64,000 bases of DNA from Agaribacterium sp. ZY112 (GCF_041346925.1 NZ_CP166840.1:4215001-4279000), one strand, 5' to 3'; counted from the first letter of the stretch, positions 29,467-38,338 are shown. Notes: generated by a model from the sequence alone, not told the origin. Translations and numbers: made by a program.

Positions 29467-30338
29467 ACGCCACCCTGCCTTACAACCACAGCTGCCTGGG
29501 CCGATCTGTAGGCTTTCTGAATAGAACGGATATGCTCAAGCTCGTTAAAAAGAGACTCTAATCCATTAAAGTTAAAATCCCTCTCTAGGCAGGTAGGTAA
29601 ACTGGCGGCATCAACACCAATGAGCTCATAACTGGTTTTTAACAAAGACCACACCGGATCAATCACATCCGCCCCATGAGTATCAACAATTAAACCATCT
29701 TCTTCTACATAATGCCCTGCAACATGCAAATAACATACTTTATCTAAAGGCAGCTCTTGCATATAAGCGATAGGGTCAAAGTTAAAGTTTTGACTATTTA
29801 CATACACATTATTGACATCCAAGTGCAATAAACAACCAGCCTCTGCAATGACCGCACTAATAAACTCCTGCTCTCTCATTTGTGCACCAGGCGGGGTGAA
29901 GTAATAAGAGGCATTTTCAAATGCTATTTGACGCTCCAGTATTTCTTGAGCCCGGCGAATACGCTCCGCAACCCAAAAAACAGCTTCTTCAGTACATGGA
30001 ATAGGTAATAAGTCATACAGATGACCATCGTCACTGCACCAACTCAAATGCTCGGTATACAAACTAATATCGTGCTCGTCTAAAAAGGTTTTAATATTTT
30101 TTAGCAGGCTGTAATCAAGCTCTTCAGCACTGCCGATAGACAAGGACAAACCATGGCAGGCAAAGGTTTTTTGCTCGGTAAAGTGACGCAAATCACGAGC
30201 ATAACGACCTCCGGCTTGCATCCAGTTCTCAGGAGCTATCTCAAAAAAATCAATCTGACTGATATCGGCTTGTTTGAGATCACTTAGCAGCTCACGCCTA
30301 AAGCCCAAGCCAGTTCCATGTAACACCTTGTTGTTCAT
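29463..30338 (-). CDS. hvfB: HvfB-family multinuclear non-heme iron oxygenase (MNIO, DUF692) RiPP maturase
   Basis: A 291-residue TIM-barrel DUF692 enzyme that uses clustered non-heme iron and oxygen to convert cysteines of a precursor peptide into oxazolone/thioamide-type groups. Seen here are FFEIAPENWM, the His in FACHGLSLSIG, YTEHLSWCSDDGHLYDLLP (family core), the metal-ligand region FENASYYF, LLHLDVNNVYVNSQN and YLHVAGHY, and the D/E-rich C-terminal THGADVIDPVW. Specific ligand assignments need alignment. It lies about 200 bases after hvfA and overlaps hvfC by 4 bases. Confidence 0.93.
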   Translation of the reverse strand: MNNKVLHGTGLGFRRELLSDLKQADISQIDFFEIAPENWMQAGGRYARDLRHFTEQKTFACHGLSLSIGSAEELDYSLLKNIKTFLDEHDISLYTEHLSWCSDDGHLYDLLPIPCTEEAVFWVAERIRRAQEILERQIAFENASYYFTPPGAQMREQEFISAVIAEAGCLLHLDVNNVYVNSQNFNFDPIAYMQELPLDKVCYLHVAGHYVEEDGLIVDTHGADVIDPVWSLLKTSYELIGVDAASLPTCLERDFNFNGLESLFNELEHIRSIQKAYRSAQAAVVVRQGGV

Positions 30339-30390
30339 ATAAGCTCTTACTGATCAAGGCCATGTTGATAACGGCCACTTTTATAAAGGC

Positions 30391-30432
30391 ACAAATAAAA
30401 TCACCGCCTTCGCTTTGCAGCTTAGCGGTGAT
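30391..30432 (-). terminator. Hairpin with U-tract between hvfA and hvfB
   Basis: Read on the minus strand, ATCACCGC pairs with GCGGTGAT (30400-30407 and 30425-30432) around a 17-base loop and is followed by TTTTATTTG. It lies after the precursor gene and before the maturase, where partial termination would make far more precursor than enzyme mRNA. The U-tract is interrupted, which fits leaky rather than full termination. Confidence 0.6.
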
Positions 30433-30540
30433 ATAGAGTGATCTTAACATTCTTAGTAGCTATCGCAGTGCTAGTAATAGCCCGTGATAGTAGCGAGTAA
30501 TACGCCTAAGTGGTTAAGAAGTATCAGCTAGCTTGAGTGA

Positions 30541-30903
30541 CTAGCCCTTACCGCCACACTTACCTTCGCCGCATTTGCCTTCAGACTTTTTCTCACCGCC
30601 GCACTTGCCTTCGCCACACTTACCGTCAGACTTTTTCTCGCCGCCACACTTGCCTTCACCACACTTACCGTCAGACTTTTTCTCGCCGCCGCACTTGCCT
30701 TCACCGCATTTGCCATCAGCTTTTTTCTCGCCGCCGCACTTGCCCTCACCACACTTGCCCTCTTTCGCTGCGGCTACTTCATAACCACTTTTAAGTTGAT
30801 TAGCAGAAAAAGGGTTATCAGCCGCGCTTGCGTGACCAGAAATAGCAGCACCAAGTACAAAAGCAGAACCAAGCGTTAAAGAAGTTAGAGTTTGTTTTTT
30901 CAT
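30541..30903 (-). CDS. hvfA: HvfA-family RiPP metallophore precursor (bufferin-like), five-repeat form
   Basis: A 120-residue precursor. Residues 1-27 form a Sec signal peptide (MKKQTLTSLTLGSAFVLG, cleavage near HASA-AD). Residues 28-46 are a short linker (NPFSANQLKSGYEV), typical of the HvfA family. Residues 47-120 are a Lys/Gly/Cys core with ten EGKCG or DGKCG motifs; Cys at 51, 56, 66, 71, 81, 86, 96, 101, 111, 116. In HvfA relatives these cysteines are modified by the MNIO enzyme and bind copper. Start ATG 30903 follows GGAGAG by 5 bases; the longer frame to 30972 lacks a signal peptide. hvfB, hvfC and hvfX follow on the same strand. Confidence 0.92.
   Translation of the reverse strand: MKKQTLTSLTLGSAFVLGAAISGHASAADNPFSANQLKSGYEVAAAKEGKCGEGKCGGEKKADGKCGEGKCGGEKKSDGKCGEGKCGGEKKSDGKCGEGKCGGEKKSEGKCGEGKCGGKG
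30544..30762 (-). repeat. Five tandem 45-bp repeats encoding the metallophore core
   Basis: The unit is 45 bases (15 codons), (E/D)GKCGEGKCGGEKK(A/S), repeated in register from codon 48 to the end, the last copy being shortened. The DNA copies are nearly identical, so copy number could vary by slippage or recombination between strains. Confidence 0.9.
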
Positions 30904-31064
30904 TGAAGCTCTCCATCGAGTTATAAACGCAGCCCTTAGCCGACTGCACCAAAAAGTGTTCCAAGGCCACATAGCCTAAGCTCTTATGCACTTAGTAGGC
31001 ACAAGCCGAGTGATTCTTACAAAGATAGATAAAAAAAGTAACAGCTAGGTTCACAGATTAAGGA

Positions 31065-33329
31065 CTAGCACTGATTCTGAGCCTTAGGAAGCTCATTAAA
31101 CTCATTCTTAAAGGCGATAAACTGCTCTAAAGGCATGGGGGCAGCAATCAAATAACCCTGCACAAACTCACACCCCCAATTACGTAGCATTTGCAGCTGT
31201 TCTTCTGTTTCCACGCCCTCGGCAACCACGGCGATCTCTAGCTGATGAGCCAGTTCGACCATGGTTGAAGCTAGAGCCTCATCCTTCGAACCAGGTACAA
31301 GAGAGCGGATAAAACTTTGGTCAATTTTCAAAGTTTGCACAGGTAAGCGCTGTAAATAGCTCAGCGATGAGTAACCTGTACCAAAATCATCCAGCGATAT
31401 CTTAATGCCGTGCTGCCTTAACTCATGTAACTTATCCAGAGCGTGCTCGAAATCAGTCAGTGCCGCTGTTTCCGTGATCTCTAGCTCTATCCAATCTACC
31501 GGAACCTTATTGCGCTTTAATACAGACATGACCGAGTGGCTTAAATCCGAATGCAATAGCTGCTTGGCGCTCACATTCACCGCCACACTGACATTATCAA
31601 GCCGGCCTTGATTCCACTTGCTAACGTCTTCACAGGCTCTTTCTAGTACCCACTGGCCAATATCAACAATTTGTCCAGAATCTTCAGCAATAGGAATAAA
31701 ATCAGCAGGGCTGATCCAGTCACCAGAAGCCGTTTTCCAGCGAACTAAAGCCTCAACACCAATGATGCGCCCTTCTATTAAGCTGACTTTGGGCTGATAA
31801 TAGAGTAGCAGCTCATCATTGGTAATTGCGTGACGCAAACCAGCTTCAACCGCCATGCGGAAACGCTGTCTCTGCTCTATACCGGCTTCATAATAAACAA
31901 TGTTATTCGCAGTGACCTGCTTCGCTTGGTTTAAAGCGCCATCGGCCAAACGCAAGGCTTCCTCACTGTTTACACCAACTAGGTACTCCCCTGTTACAAC
32001 ACCAATGACCAACTTTAAATAAAACTCATAACCTTCTATATCAAAAGACTGCTCAAAGCTGCTTTGCATGCGTGAAAATAAATGAGCAGCTACATCAGAG
32101 TTGTTAGGTAAAGCAAAACAAAACAAGCCTCCACCGATATACGACAGGCAGCTATCGTCTACTAGCCCCTCTTCAAATACTGTGCTTTTAAACCGCTCTG
32201 CGGCCATACGTGCAATTTGCTCAGAGATGGCGACTCCTGCAGCTTCCAGTACCGTATCGATAAGATCTAGATCTAAAATAGCAACCAGTACACTTTGCGA
32301 CTCTAACTGTAAGCGCTGATCGACAAAGGCGTTAAAATGCTCTCGCTCAATAAGACCTGTAGTGACATCGTGATACGCAAGATACTCCAAGTCTTGTTCA
32401 GCTTTTTTCCTCGCCGTGATATCACTCAAATAAGCGTGATACTCATTGTATTGAGGTAACCAGCCAAGACTTATTTGCAAATGACGGCCATTTCTTTCGT
32501 ATTCCCATTCTCGATAGATTTCTTTTTCATCTAGAAAGTCTAAAAGATCTGAGGGCAGTAATTCATCAACATCCGCACCTAAAGCAACTATATAAGCTGA
32601 CTCATTGGCATACATAACCCGGCCATCACGACTCAGTGACAAAACTGGGTGAGGGTTACTACTTGGAAAAGAAGCGAGGCGCTGCTGTTCTTTGAGCGCA
32701 TTTAAACGCCGAAGGTTACTACGCGCCAACCAAGCACCGGCTAATATAGATATCAAGGTCAACAAAGCCACCAGAGAGACCGTACGGCGCGTATCAGCGC
32801 TATAACGCTCTGACGAATCTAACACGCGCTGACGTATGTACTGAGTTAAAACCGCACTCTCCTCGTTTGCTCTATCCGTTAAAGGAGAAAACCAACTTAG
32901 CACTTCTCTAGACGCATCCCAATCGATGGGTTTATCAGACATAACCCCAATAAAAACTCGTGTTGTGCTTTGCATTTCGGTATTGATTTGCTGCAAGCGT
33001 GAAAGCTCACTTGTTGCTCCCAAGGCATCAGAAAGCCGCGTCAAAGACGATTCAAACTGGCGAAGATGCGCTGAATATCGCTCTTCAAAGGCGGCTTTAT
33101 CGGTTGTTAAATAGTATTCGTAAACCGAAGATTCGATCGAAACCAGTGATGTGCGAAGGTATTGGATCTCATCAAACAGTGGTAATTCACTTTCATTGAA
33201 TGTGAGTATTTGCTCGCTTGACCTCTCTGCTGACTGATAAGCATAGAGTGCTAGCAATACCAACAACAAAGCTAAACACGAGACGATGCCCCAAGCCTGC
33301 CAATGATGTTTGACCTTGCTGATTATCAA
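31065..33329 (-). CDS. Membrane EAL-domain c-di-GMP phosphodiesterase with PAS and degenerate GGDEF
   Basis: A 754-residue protein: TM1 (residues about 14-30), a periplasmic helical region, TM2 (VSLVALLTLISILAGAWLA, about 185-203), a PAS-like segment (about 220-310), a GGDEF-fold domain (about 315-480) and an EAL domain (about 490-745). The GGDEF signature is replaced by YIGGGLFCF, so cyclase activity is unlikely. The EAL domain keeps EALVRW, ELEITET, DDFGTGYSSL, KIDQSFI and VAEGVET, so it should hydrolyse c-di-GMP. The start codon is TTG with AAGGG upstream. The sensed signal is unknown. Confidence 0.9.
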   Translation of the reverse strand: MIISKVKHHWQAWGIVSCLALLLVLLALYAYQSAERSSEQILTFNESELPLFDEIQYLRTSLVSIESSVYEYYLTTDKAAFEERYSAHLRQFESSLTRLSDALGATSELSRLQQINTEMQSTTRVFIGVMSDKPIDWDASREVLSWFSPLTDRANEESAVLTQYIRQRVLDSSERYSADTRRTVSLVALLTLISILAGAWLARSNLRRLNALKEQQRLASFPSSNPHPVLSLSRDGRVMYANESAYIVALGADVDELLPSDLLDFLDEKEIYREWEYERNGRHLQISLGWLPQYNEYHAYLSDITARKKAEQDLEYLAYHDVTTGLIEREHFNAFVDQRLQLESQSVLVAILDLDLIDTVLEAAGVAISEQIARMAAERFKSTVFEEGLVDDSCLSYIGGGLFCFALPNNSDVAAHLFSRMQSSFEQSFDIEGYEFYLKLVIGVVTGEYLVGVNSEEALRLADGALNQAKQVTANNIVYYEAGIEQRQRFRMAVEAGLRHAITNDELLLYYQPKVSLIEGRIIGVEALVRWKTASGDWISPADFIPIAEDSGQIVDIGQWVLERACEDVSKWNQGRLDNVSVAVNVSAKQLLHSDLSHSVMSVLKRNKVPVDWIELEITETAALTDFEHALDKLHELRQHGIKISLDDFGTGYSSLSYLQRLPVQTLKIDQSFIRSLVPGSKDEALASTMVELAHQLEIAVVAEGVETEEQLQMLRNWGCEFVQGYLIAAPMPLEQFIAFKNEFNELPKAQNQC

Positions 33330-33565
33330 AATGTTAATACCCTTATTTAGGCTCTACAGTCAGTCAAGCTGAAGACACAAGGTTTTGCCAGTTAGAAGCT
33401 ATCTATCAGTGCTCATTAGATACCCCCCATAACTGCCGATAAAGACATTCTGATGTTCGGCGCGTCAAAAGCACCTTCGCGGCTGATCTTCGTCTCGGTG
33501 TATTAGCACGGGATAGATCCGAAAGTTAAAGCAAGTAGAAGCCCCCAACTACAAAGCAGAGGCAT

Positions 33566-33591
33566 AAAAAAACCGGCCAAGGCCGGTTTTT
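33566..33591. terminator. Bidirectional terminator
   Basis: AAAAACCGGCC and GGCCGGTTTTT form a perfect GC-rich stem around AA, with A and T tracts on both sides. It lies after the outer-membrane protein gene that ends at 33611 on the minus strand and serves that gene at least. Confidence 0.85.
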
Positions 33592-33610
33592 GAAGATGGG
33601 TAAGAAAGGT

Positions 33611-34222
33611 TTAAAAATGATAATTCAAGCCCAGAGCAAGCACATCAATGTCGACATCACCGACGAAATAGCGGTTGTACTCAATTGAGCTTTCCATATT
33701 ACCGCCTAACAAATAGGCATAACCCAACCCAAACATCGGGTCTTGGCCATCAAGATTAAACGTGTGATCCACAAAATGAGACCCGCGGTTTAATCTTACC
33801 TCTAAGGCATTGTTCCACGCCATGTAGCCTGCTCGCAGGTAAAAATTATCCCAGCGATTGGGTCTCCAGCTGAGCAAAGCACTCGCGTTAACACCAGAAA
33901 TATTAAAATCTGATGCAGCCCCTAAACCAATAACAGCCAAATCATCTTCATCAATTGCTTCGGCACCACTCACAGAAAAGCCACCAAGCCTTACATAATC
34001 AAGCTCTAGGGCAAACCAAGAGTTTAGCTCTGTGCCCACCCCCACACTAAAAGCAGGGCCAGCAGAAGCGCTAACGACATCGGATGAGGGGGTTGCATAA
34101 GCAATATCCGCGTCAACATAAACACCTGCCCGCGAAACCACAGTAAGTACACTTAGCACGGTAGCAACGGTGATTTTTACAATCAAACTAGAGGCGAGAG
34201 GAGTGCGAGCAAACAACATCAA
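33611..34222 (-). CDS. Small outer-membrane beta-barrel protein (OmpA-like porin family)
   Basis: A 203-residue protein with an N-terminal signal peptide (about 1-32, ending SRAG) and alternating hydrophobic beta strands ending in YHF, the C-terminal aromatic that marks outer-membrane barrels. Strand-like motifs include WFALELDYVRLGGF, FYLRAGYMAW and MFGLGYAYLLGG. It looks like an eight-stranded porin-family barrel. No substrate or partner is evident. Confidence 0.75.
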   Translation of the reverse strand: MMLFARTPLASSLIVKITVATVLSVLTVVSRAGVYVDADIAYATPSSDVVSASAGPAFSVGVGTELNSWFALELDYVRLGGFSVSGAEAIDEDDLAVIGLGAASDFNISGVNASALLSWRPNRWDNFYLRAGYMAWNNALEVRLNRGSHFVDHTFNLDGQDPMFGLGYAYLLGGNMESSIEYNRYFVGDVDIDVLALGLNYHF

Positions 34223-34534
34223 ATTAATCCGTCAGAAGAAATGGGGCAAAGGCGTCCATTGTAGGCGGCACTTGATGTTGATACAAGCGAGTACATAAAG
34301 GCAAGTACTACACCTGCTATAGCAAAGCAGGTTCACAATAAGAATAAGAAGAGCATAGAAAGACTAATAATAGCTGTAGCCATAGATCCAAAACTTACCT
34401 AAACACCCCTCATTATATCTATTACATATAGCCGAAATCCCTTAGCCAAACTTGATTAATACAAGACTGAACTAAGCTTAATTTGATGACGTATTTTTGC
34501 TCTTGTTTTGCTTAAAGTTTCAAGGATGTCTTTT
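34223..34534. other. Intergenic region between divergent outer-membrane genes
   Basis: I see no gene, RNA or repeat here. The region is AT-rich and must hold the promoters of both flanking genes; the ribosome-binding AAGGA at 34522-34526 serves the right-hand gene. Confidence 0.5.
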
Positions 34535-35935
34535 ATGGCTCGCTTTTCCTTATCTCTCAGTTCTTTTATTTCCTACATTTTTTTCTTCACCAGCTCGGCC
34601 AGCTTTGCTCAACCGTTTAATAGCACCGAAGCCCGTTCTTTAGCGATGGGAGATACTGGTGTGGCCTCTGCAAAAGCCAGCTCTGCAGCGATATTCAACC
34701 CAGCTCTACTGGCCGAAAAACCAGAGGGAAATATACAAATCATCCTTCCCAATGTAGGCGTTAATGTATTTGCAGACCCCGATGCCGTTGACGCTTTTGA
34801 AAACATAGAAGACCAAGCTTATATAGATAATATAACCACTGGTTCTGATCGAATTAATAACAGCATAAATACAATGGACACCAACGAGTTTTTAGCTGCA
34901 AGACAACAAGTTGTTGATGCCAGCCAAGGGCTTGATGACGAGCTTAGCGTACTAAGTGAAAAGCCCTTTCGAATTAACGCAGGCGCTTTTGCCAGTATTG
35001 CCTTCCCCACTCGTTTTGCAGGAATGTCGGCTTATATAAGCAGTAATGCAACAATAGAAACGACTCCTGTTATCGATAGCTGTGATAGAACAACCCTTGA
35101 TGAATATACTAAATTCCTAAATTACGTTCAGAACGAGCAAGACATTGAAACAGCATTACGCACAGGCATTCCACCATTTCGCTATCGATGTGAAGGTGAA
35201 ACAGAAGATAGGTCTATTCTAGACGAAGCCTCAGCAACACCTGCCCTGTATGACCCTACCGATGATCTAGCGAGCCATGTCATTGTAGCTGGCGTAACAA
35301 CAACAGAGTTTGGTCTTTCTCTTGCCAAACAGTTTGAGTTTGGAAGCCAAAAAATTAGCTTTGGCATCACGCCCAAAATCCAAAAGATAACAAGCTACTG
35401 GGCAGTTCCTACAGTTCAAGATTTAGATGATGAGAACTATGAAATTGAAGACGAATTCAAAGACTCCGAAAAAACTGAAAATAGCTTTAATGCAGACCTA
35501 GGTATCGCCACTAGTTTCTTAGCGGGAGACTCGCTCACCCTAGGTTTAGTAATAAAAAATCTAATAGAGCAAGATTACACAACAACCACGACCGAAAATG
35601 GTGTCACAGGGAAATACAGCATTGACCGTCAGGCTCGCGCAGGTATCGCATGGCAAGCCCCTATGGGCATTACCCTCGCTGCGGATTTGGATTTAACCAA
35701 AAACTCCGCCTTATTTTTAGGTGACGATACTCAATATTTAGCACTAGGTGCGGAGTGGGACATTATGAAGATTGTGCGCTTACGGGCAGGTCTGCGTGAG
35801 AACTTAGAAAATAGCGCAGATCAAAGCATATCTGCTGGGCTAGGCTTTAATATAATGGCCGTGCACTTTGACTTTGCCGCCCAAGGAGGAGACAACAATG
35901 CAGGTGGTGCGCTTCAACTCGGTTTAGCGTTTTAA
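34535..35935 (+). CDS. TraF_2-family (conjugal transfer TraF-like) outer-membrane beta-barrel protein
   Basis: About 466 residues with a signal peptide ending near SASFAQ. The N-terminal hallmark EARSLAMGDTGVASAKASSAAIFNPALLA marks the TraF_2/FadL-like family, and the C-terminus alternates as beta strands and ends in LGLAF. Despite the database name, there are no conjugation genes nearby, so a generic outer-membrane barrel is the safer view. ATG at 34535 is chosen because AAGGA sits 8 bases upstream; in-frame starts at 34508 (TTG) and 34526 are possible. The minus-strand terminator just downstream suggests convergent transcription with the enolase-like gene. Confidence 0.8.
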   Translation: MARFSLSLSSFISYIFFFTSSASFAQPFNSTEARSLAMGDTGVASAKASSAAIFNPALLAEKPEGNIQIILPNVGVNVFADPDAVDAFENIEDQAYIDNITTGSDRINNSINTMDTNEFLAARQQVVDASQGLDDELSVLSEKPFRINAGAFASIAFPTRFAGMSAYISSNATIETTPVIDSCDRTTLDEYTKFLNYVQNEQDIETALRTGIPPFRYRCEGETEDRSILDEASATPALYDPTDDLASHVIVAGVTTTEFGLSLAKQFEFGSQKISFGITPKIQKITSYWAVPTVQDLDDENYEIEDEFKDSEKTENSFNADLGIATSFLAGDSLTLGLVIKNLIEQDYTTTTTENGVTGKYSIDRQARAGIAWQAPMGITLAADLDLTKNSALFLGDDTQYLALGAEWDIMKIVRLRAGLRENLENSADQSISAGLGFNIMAVHFDFAAQGGDNNAGGALQLGLAF

Positions 35936-35944
35936 CTGCAAGCT

Positions 35945-35975
35945 AGAAAAAAAGCGGCCTATAAAAAGGCCGCTT
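35945..35975 (-). terminator. Terminator of the ALDH-kinase-enolase operon
   Basis: On the minus strand, AAGCGGCCT pairs with AGGCCGCTT (35967-35975 with 35952-35960) and TTTTTTT follows. It lies below the end of the enolase-like gene. Confidence 0.8.
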
Positions 35976-36048
35976 AGTACTAGCTAACGATGGCACGTCA
36001 GCCTATCTGGATACGGTTTTTCTATACCGTTTTTTTCAAGCATTAACA

Positions 36049-37332
36049 TTAACTGAAAATGGTTTTATACAAGGCTGCACCAACAAAACGAGCCTTATCA
36101 CCTAACTTACGCTGAATACGCAGGTTTTCATTCCACTTCACTTGCCGCTCACTTCGAGCAAAAGAGCCAACCTTCAGCTGACCAGCATTGGTTGCTACAG
36201 CCAGATGGCTAATAAAGGCATCTTCGGTCTCGCCGGAACGAGCAGAGACAACAGGTAACCAGCCAGCTTTTTGAGTTAAGCGAATAGCATCAATTGTTTC
36301 ACTTACGCTGCCAATTTGATTCAATTTAATCAACACAGAATTTGCTAAACCTTGATCAATGCCTTGCTCAATACGCTTAATATTAGTGGTGAATAAATCG
36401 TCACCAATAATCTGAACTTTATGCCCCAACTCCGCTTGCAGTCGCTTCCAGTTTTCAAAGTCGGTATCAGCAAACGGATCTTCGATACTAATAATGGGGT
36501 ACTTCTTACACCACGCCGACATCAAATCGTAAAACTCATCACGAGTGAATACTTTATTATCTAGCTTAAACCGGTAGTGTTCACCATCATATAAATCACT
36601 TGCAGCAATATCCAAAGATATAGCAACATCTTTACCGGGCTCGTAACCTGCTAATTTAATGGCCTCCATCAGAACCTCAAAAGGCTCTTCATTATCCTTA
36701 TAATCTGGCCACCAGCCTCCCTCATCAGCAATACCCACACACTTACCTAGCTTTTTCATAAGCTCACCGGCAGTATGATAAATATTGTGAGTCATCTCTA
36801 ATGTTTCTTCGTAGGTCTTCGCCCCCACCGCTATAACAAGGTAATCCTGAATATCTGTTGCCCAACCTGCATGAGCACCACCACCCAAGATCTGAATCTC
36901 ATTTAAAGGAATTAAGTTACCCTCACCTTTACCAAGGTATTCAAATAGTGCTTCACCACGTGCAGCTGCAGCCGCTTTCGCCATGGCCATAGACACACCA
37001 AGAATGGCGTTGGCACCTAAACGGCTTTTATTTTCAGTACCATCCAGTTCAATCATCAACAAATCATTTTTTTGCTGGTCAAACACACTTTTACCAATCA
37101 GTGCAGGAGCAATTTCTTCTTTTACATTGGTAATGGCCTTATAAACACTTTTACCACGGAACTTAGTCTTATCGCCATCTCGCAATTCAAGGGCCTCAAA
37201 CTGCCCAGTAGAAGCACCTGAAGGCACTAAGCCACAAGCACTTACGCCATTTTCTAGTTCGACTTCGACTTCAAGAGTAGGGAAGCCACGGCTATCGTAA
37301 ATCTGGTATGCATCAATATTGGAAATTTTCAT
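36049..37332 (-). CDS. Enolase paralogue with altered catalytic residues
   Basis: A 427-residue enolase-fold protein starting MKISNIDAYQIYDSRGFPTL. Metal ligands Asp241, Glu284 and Asp311 (in SLDIAAS, IEDPF, GDDLF) are kept, as are Glu204 (ADEGG), Lys336 (LIKLNQ) and Lys387 (QLKVGS). Two positions differ from true enolase. The catalytic Glu in IQEFM is Asp163 (IQDYL), and the His of SHRSGETED is Ala364 (SARSGETED). The usual pyrG-eno context is missing. It is third in a tight operon with an APH kinase and an aldehyde dehydrogenase. Housekeeping 2-phosphoglycerate dehydration is therefore doubtful; substrate unknown. ATG at 37332 follows GGA; a longer frame to 37362 overlaps the kinase gene. 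Confidence 0.85.
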   Translation of the reverse strand: MKISNIDAYQIYDSRGFPTLEVEVELENGVSACGLVPSGASTGQFEALELRDGDKTKFRGKSVYKAITNVKEEIAPALIGKSVFDQQKNDLLMIELDGTENKSRLGANAILGVSMAMAKAAAAARGEALFEYLGKGEGNLIPLNEIQILGGGAHAGWATDIQDYLVIAVGAKTYEETLEMTHNIYHTAGELMKKLGKCVGIADEGGWWPDYKDNEEPFEVLMEAIKLAGYEPGKDVAISLDIAASDLYDGEHYRFKLDNKVFTRDEFYDLMSAWCKKYPIISIEDPFADTDFENWKRLQAELGHKVQIIGDDLFTTNIKRIEQGIDQGLANSVLIKLNQIGSVSETIDAIRLTQKAGWLPVVSARSGETEDAFISHLAVATNAGQLKVGSFARSERQVKWNENLRIQRKLGDKARFVGAALYKTIFS

Positions 37333-37337
37333 TTTTA

Positions 37338-38330
37338 CTATCCTTTCAAAGCACCTTGCCAAAATGTTAGAAGTGCAGAGAGTGTTACAGGTTTTTTCGT
37401 AAGTAGAATGTCGTAGACAAAATCTTTAACTATTTTTTGCTGATCTGAATTAAGATATTCAACAGGAGACTTGCCATCCACACGTGCCAACATAAGCATC
37501 GGCAGCAAATGACAAAGCTGCTGTTCAAACTCAGCATTTACTATGCTTGGTGCGGCACTTGAATAGGCTTGCCAAGCTTGCTCAGCTAAGTCCAACAATG
37601 CATCGCAGTGATCGCGTTTAAGTGCAGCCTTTAATAAAAAGTGATTTAAGTAAAAAGCCACATCAAAGACGGGGTCCCCATACCAAGCCACTTCACAATC
37701 TAGAACGCCCAAACGCTCGGGGGAGACTAAAATATTTTTAGGGCTATAGTCACCGTGCACCAAACAACGCTGCGTCGAAGCTAAACGTTCAACCTCTTTA
37801 ATAAGCAAATCAGACAACTCAGGATTTCGCTCTGCGGTCTTAAGTAAATAAGGCTCTAGGCGCAACTGCTTAAAGTTTTCCAATGTTGCAAACATCGCTT
37901 GGGCATCTCGATCCCCCAAACTGTGCTCATGAATTTTTCCTAGCGCCGAACCTGCCTCAACTGCATATGCTTGATCAAACTTGTCATCTAAAAGACGGGT
38001 TTTCCAGTTTTCTAAATCACCACCAAGCATCTCCATCACAAAATAGTTTTGCTCATCATCGCAGTAATATATTTTAGGAACAATACCCGGCAAAAAGGCG
38101 TCTACATAACGTAAATAATTTTGCTCAACTTTATTTCGCCCAACATCTGCAAACCAATCATCTTTAACTTTTAGCTTTTCGAGTGCGCGCTTAACAACAA
38201 CAGATTCGTTGTCGCTTTCAAGTAAAATAATTTCACAGCTAACCCCCCCACTGAGGGGGCTTGCAGTAACATTTTTTGAGCTTAAAACACCCTGGCTAAC
38301 CAGGGTGTCAAGGATAGCTACATCAATCAT
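37338..38330 (-). CDS. APH-fold small-molecule kinase (phosphotransferase family)
   Basis: A 330-residue aminoglycoside-phosphotransferase-fold kinase. Seen are the ATP-lysine region (ESVVVKRALEKLKV), the hinge YFVMEMLGGDLENW, the catalytic loop LVHGDYSPKNILV and the metal-binding LDCEVAWYGDPVFDVAF. The fold covers kinases for choline, homoserine, fructosamine and other small alcohols or amines, so no substrate can be named. ATG at 38330 follows AGG and the ALDH stop by 8 bases; the enolase-like gene starts 5 bases after its stop. This packing argues that its product feeds the next enzyme. Confidence 0.85.
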   Translation of the reverse strand: MIDVAILDTLVSQGVLSSKNVTASPLSGGVSCEIILLESDNESVVVKRALEKLKVKDDWFADVGRNKVEQNYLRYVDAFLPGIVPKIYYCDDEQNYFVMEMLGGDLENWKTRLLDDKFDQAYAVEAGSALGKIHEHSLGDRDAQAMFATLENFKQLRLEPYLLKTAERNPELSDLLIKEVERLASTQRCLVHGDYSPKNILVSPERLGVLDCEVAWYGDPVFDVAFYLNHFLLKAALKRDHCDALLDLAEQAWQAYSSAAPSIVNAEFEQQLCHLLPMLMLARVDGKSPVEYLNSDQQKIVKDFVYDILLTKKPVTLSALLTFWQGALKG

Positions 38331-38338
38331 CAATCAAC

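Noticed and set aside
30544..30762. CRISPR-like array
   Set aside because: The repeats are tandem with no spacers and lie inside a coding gene.
30528..30794. Other-frame open reading frames over the metallophore repeats (Arg/His-rich and Pro/Ser-rich)
   Set aside because: These are by-products of the 45-bp repeat; only the minus-strand frame with a signal peptide and the Cys motifs makes biological sense.
34535..35935. Evidence for a conjugative element from the TraF-like gene
   Set aside because: The family name is historical; no other transfer genes are present, and the protein looks like an outer-membrane barrel.
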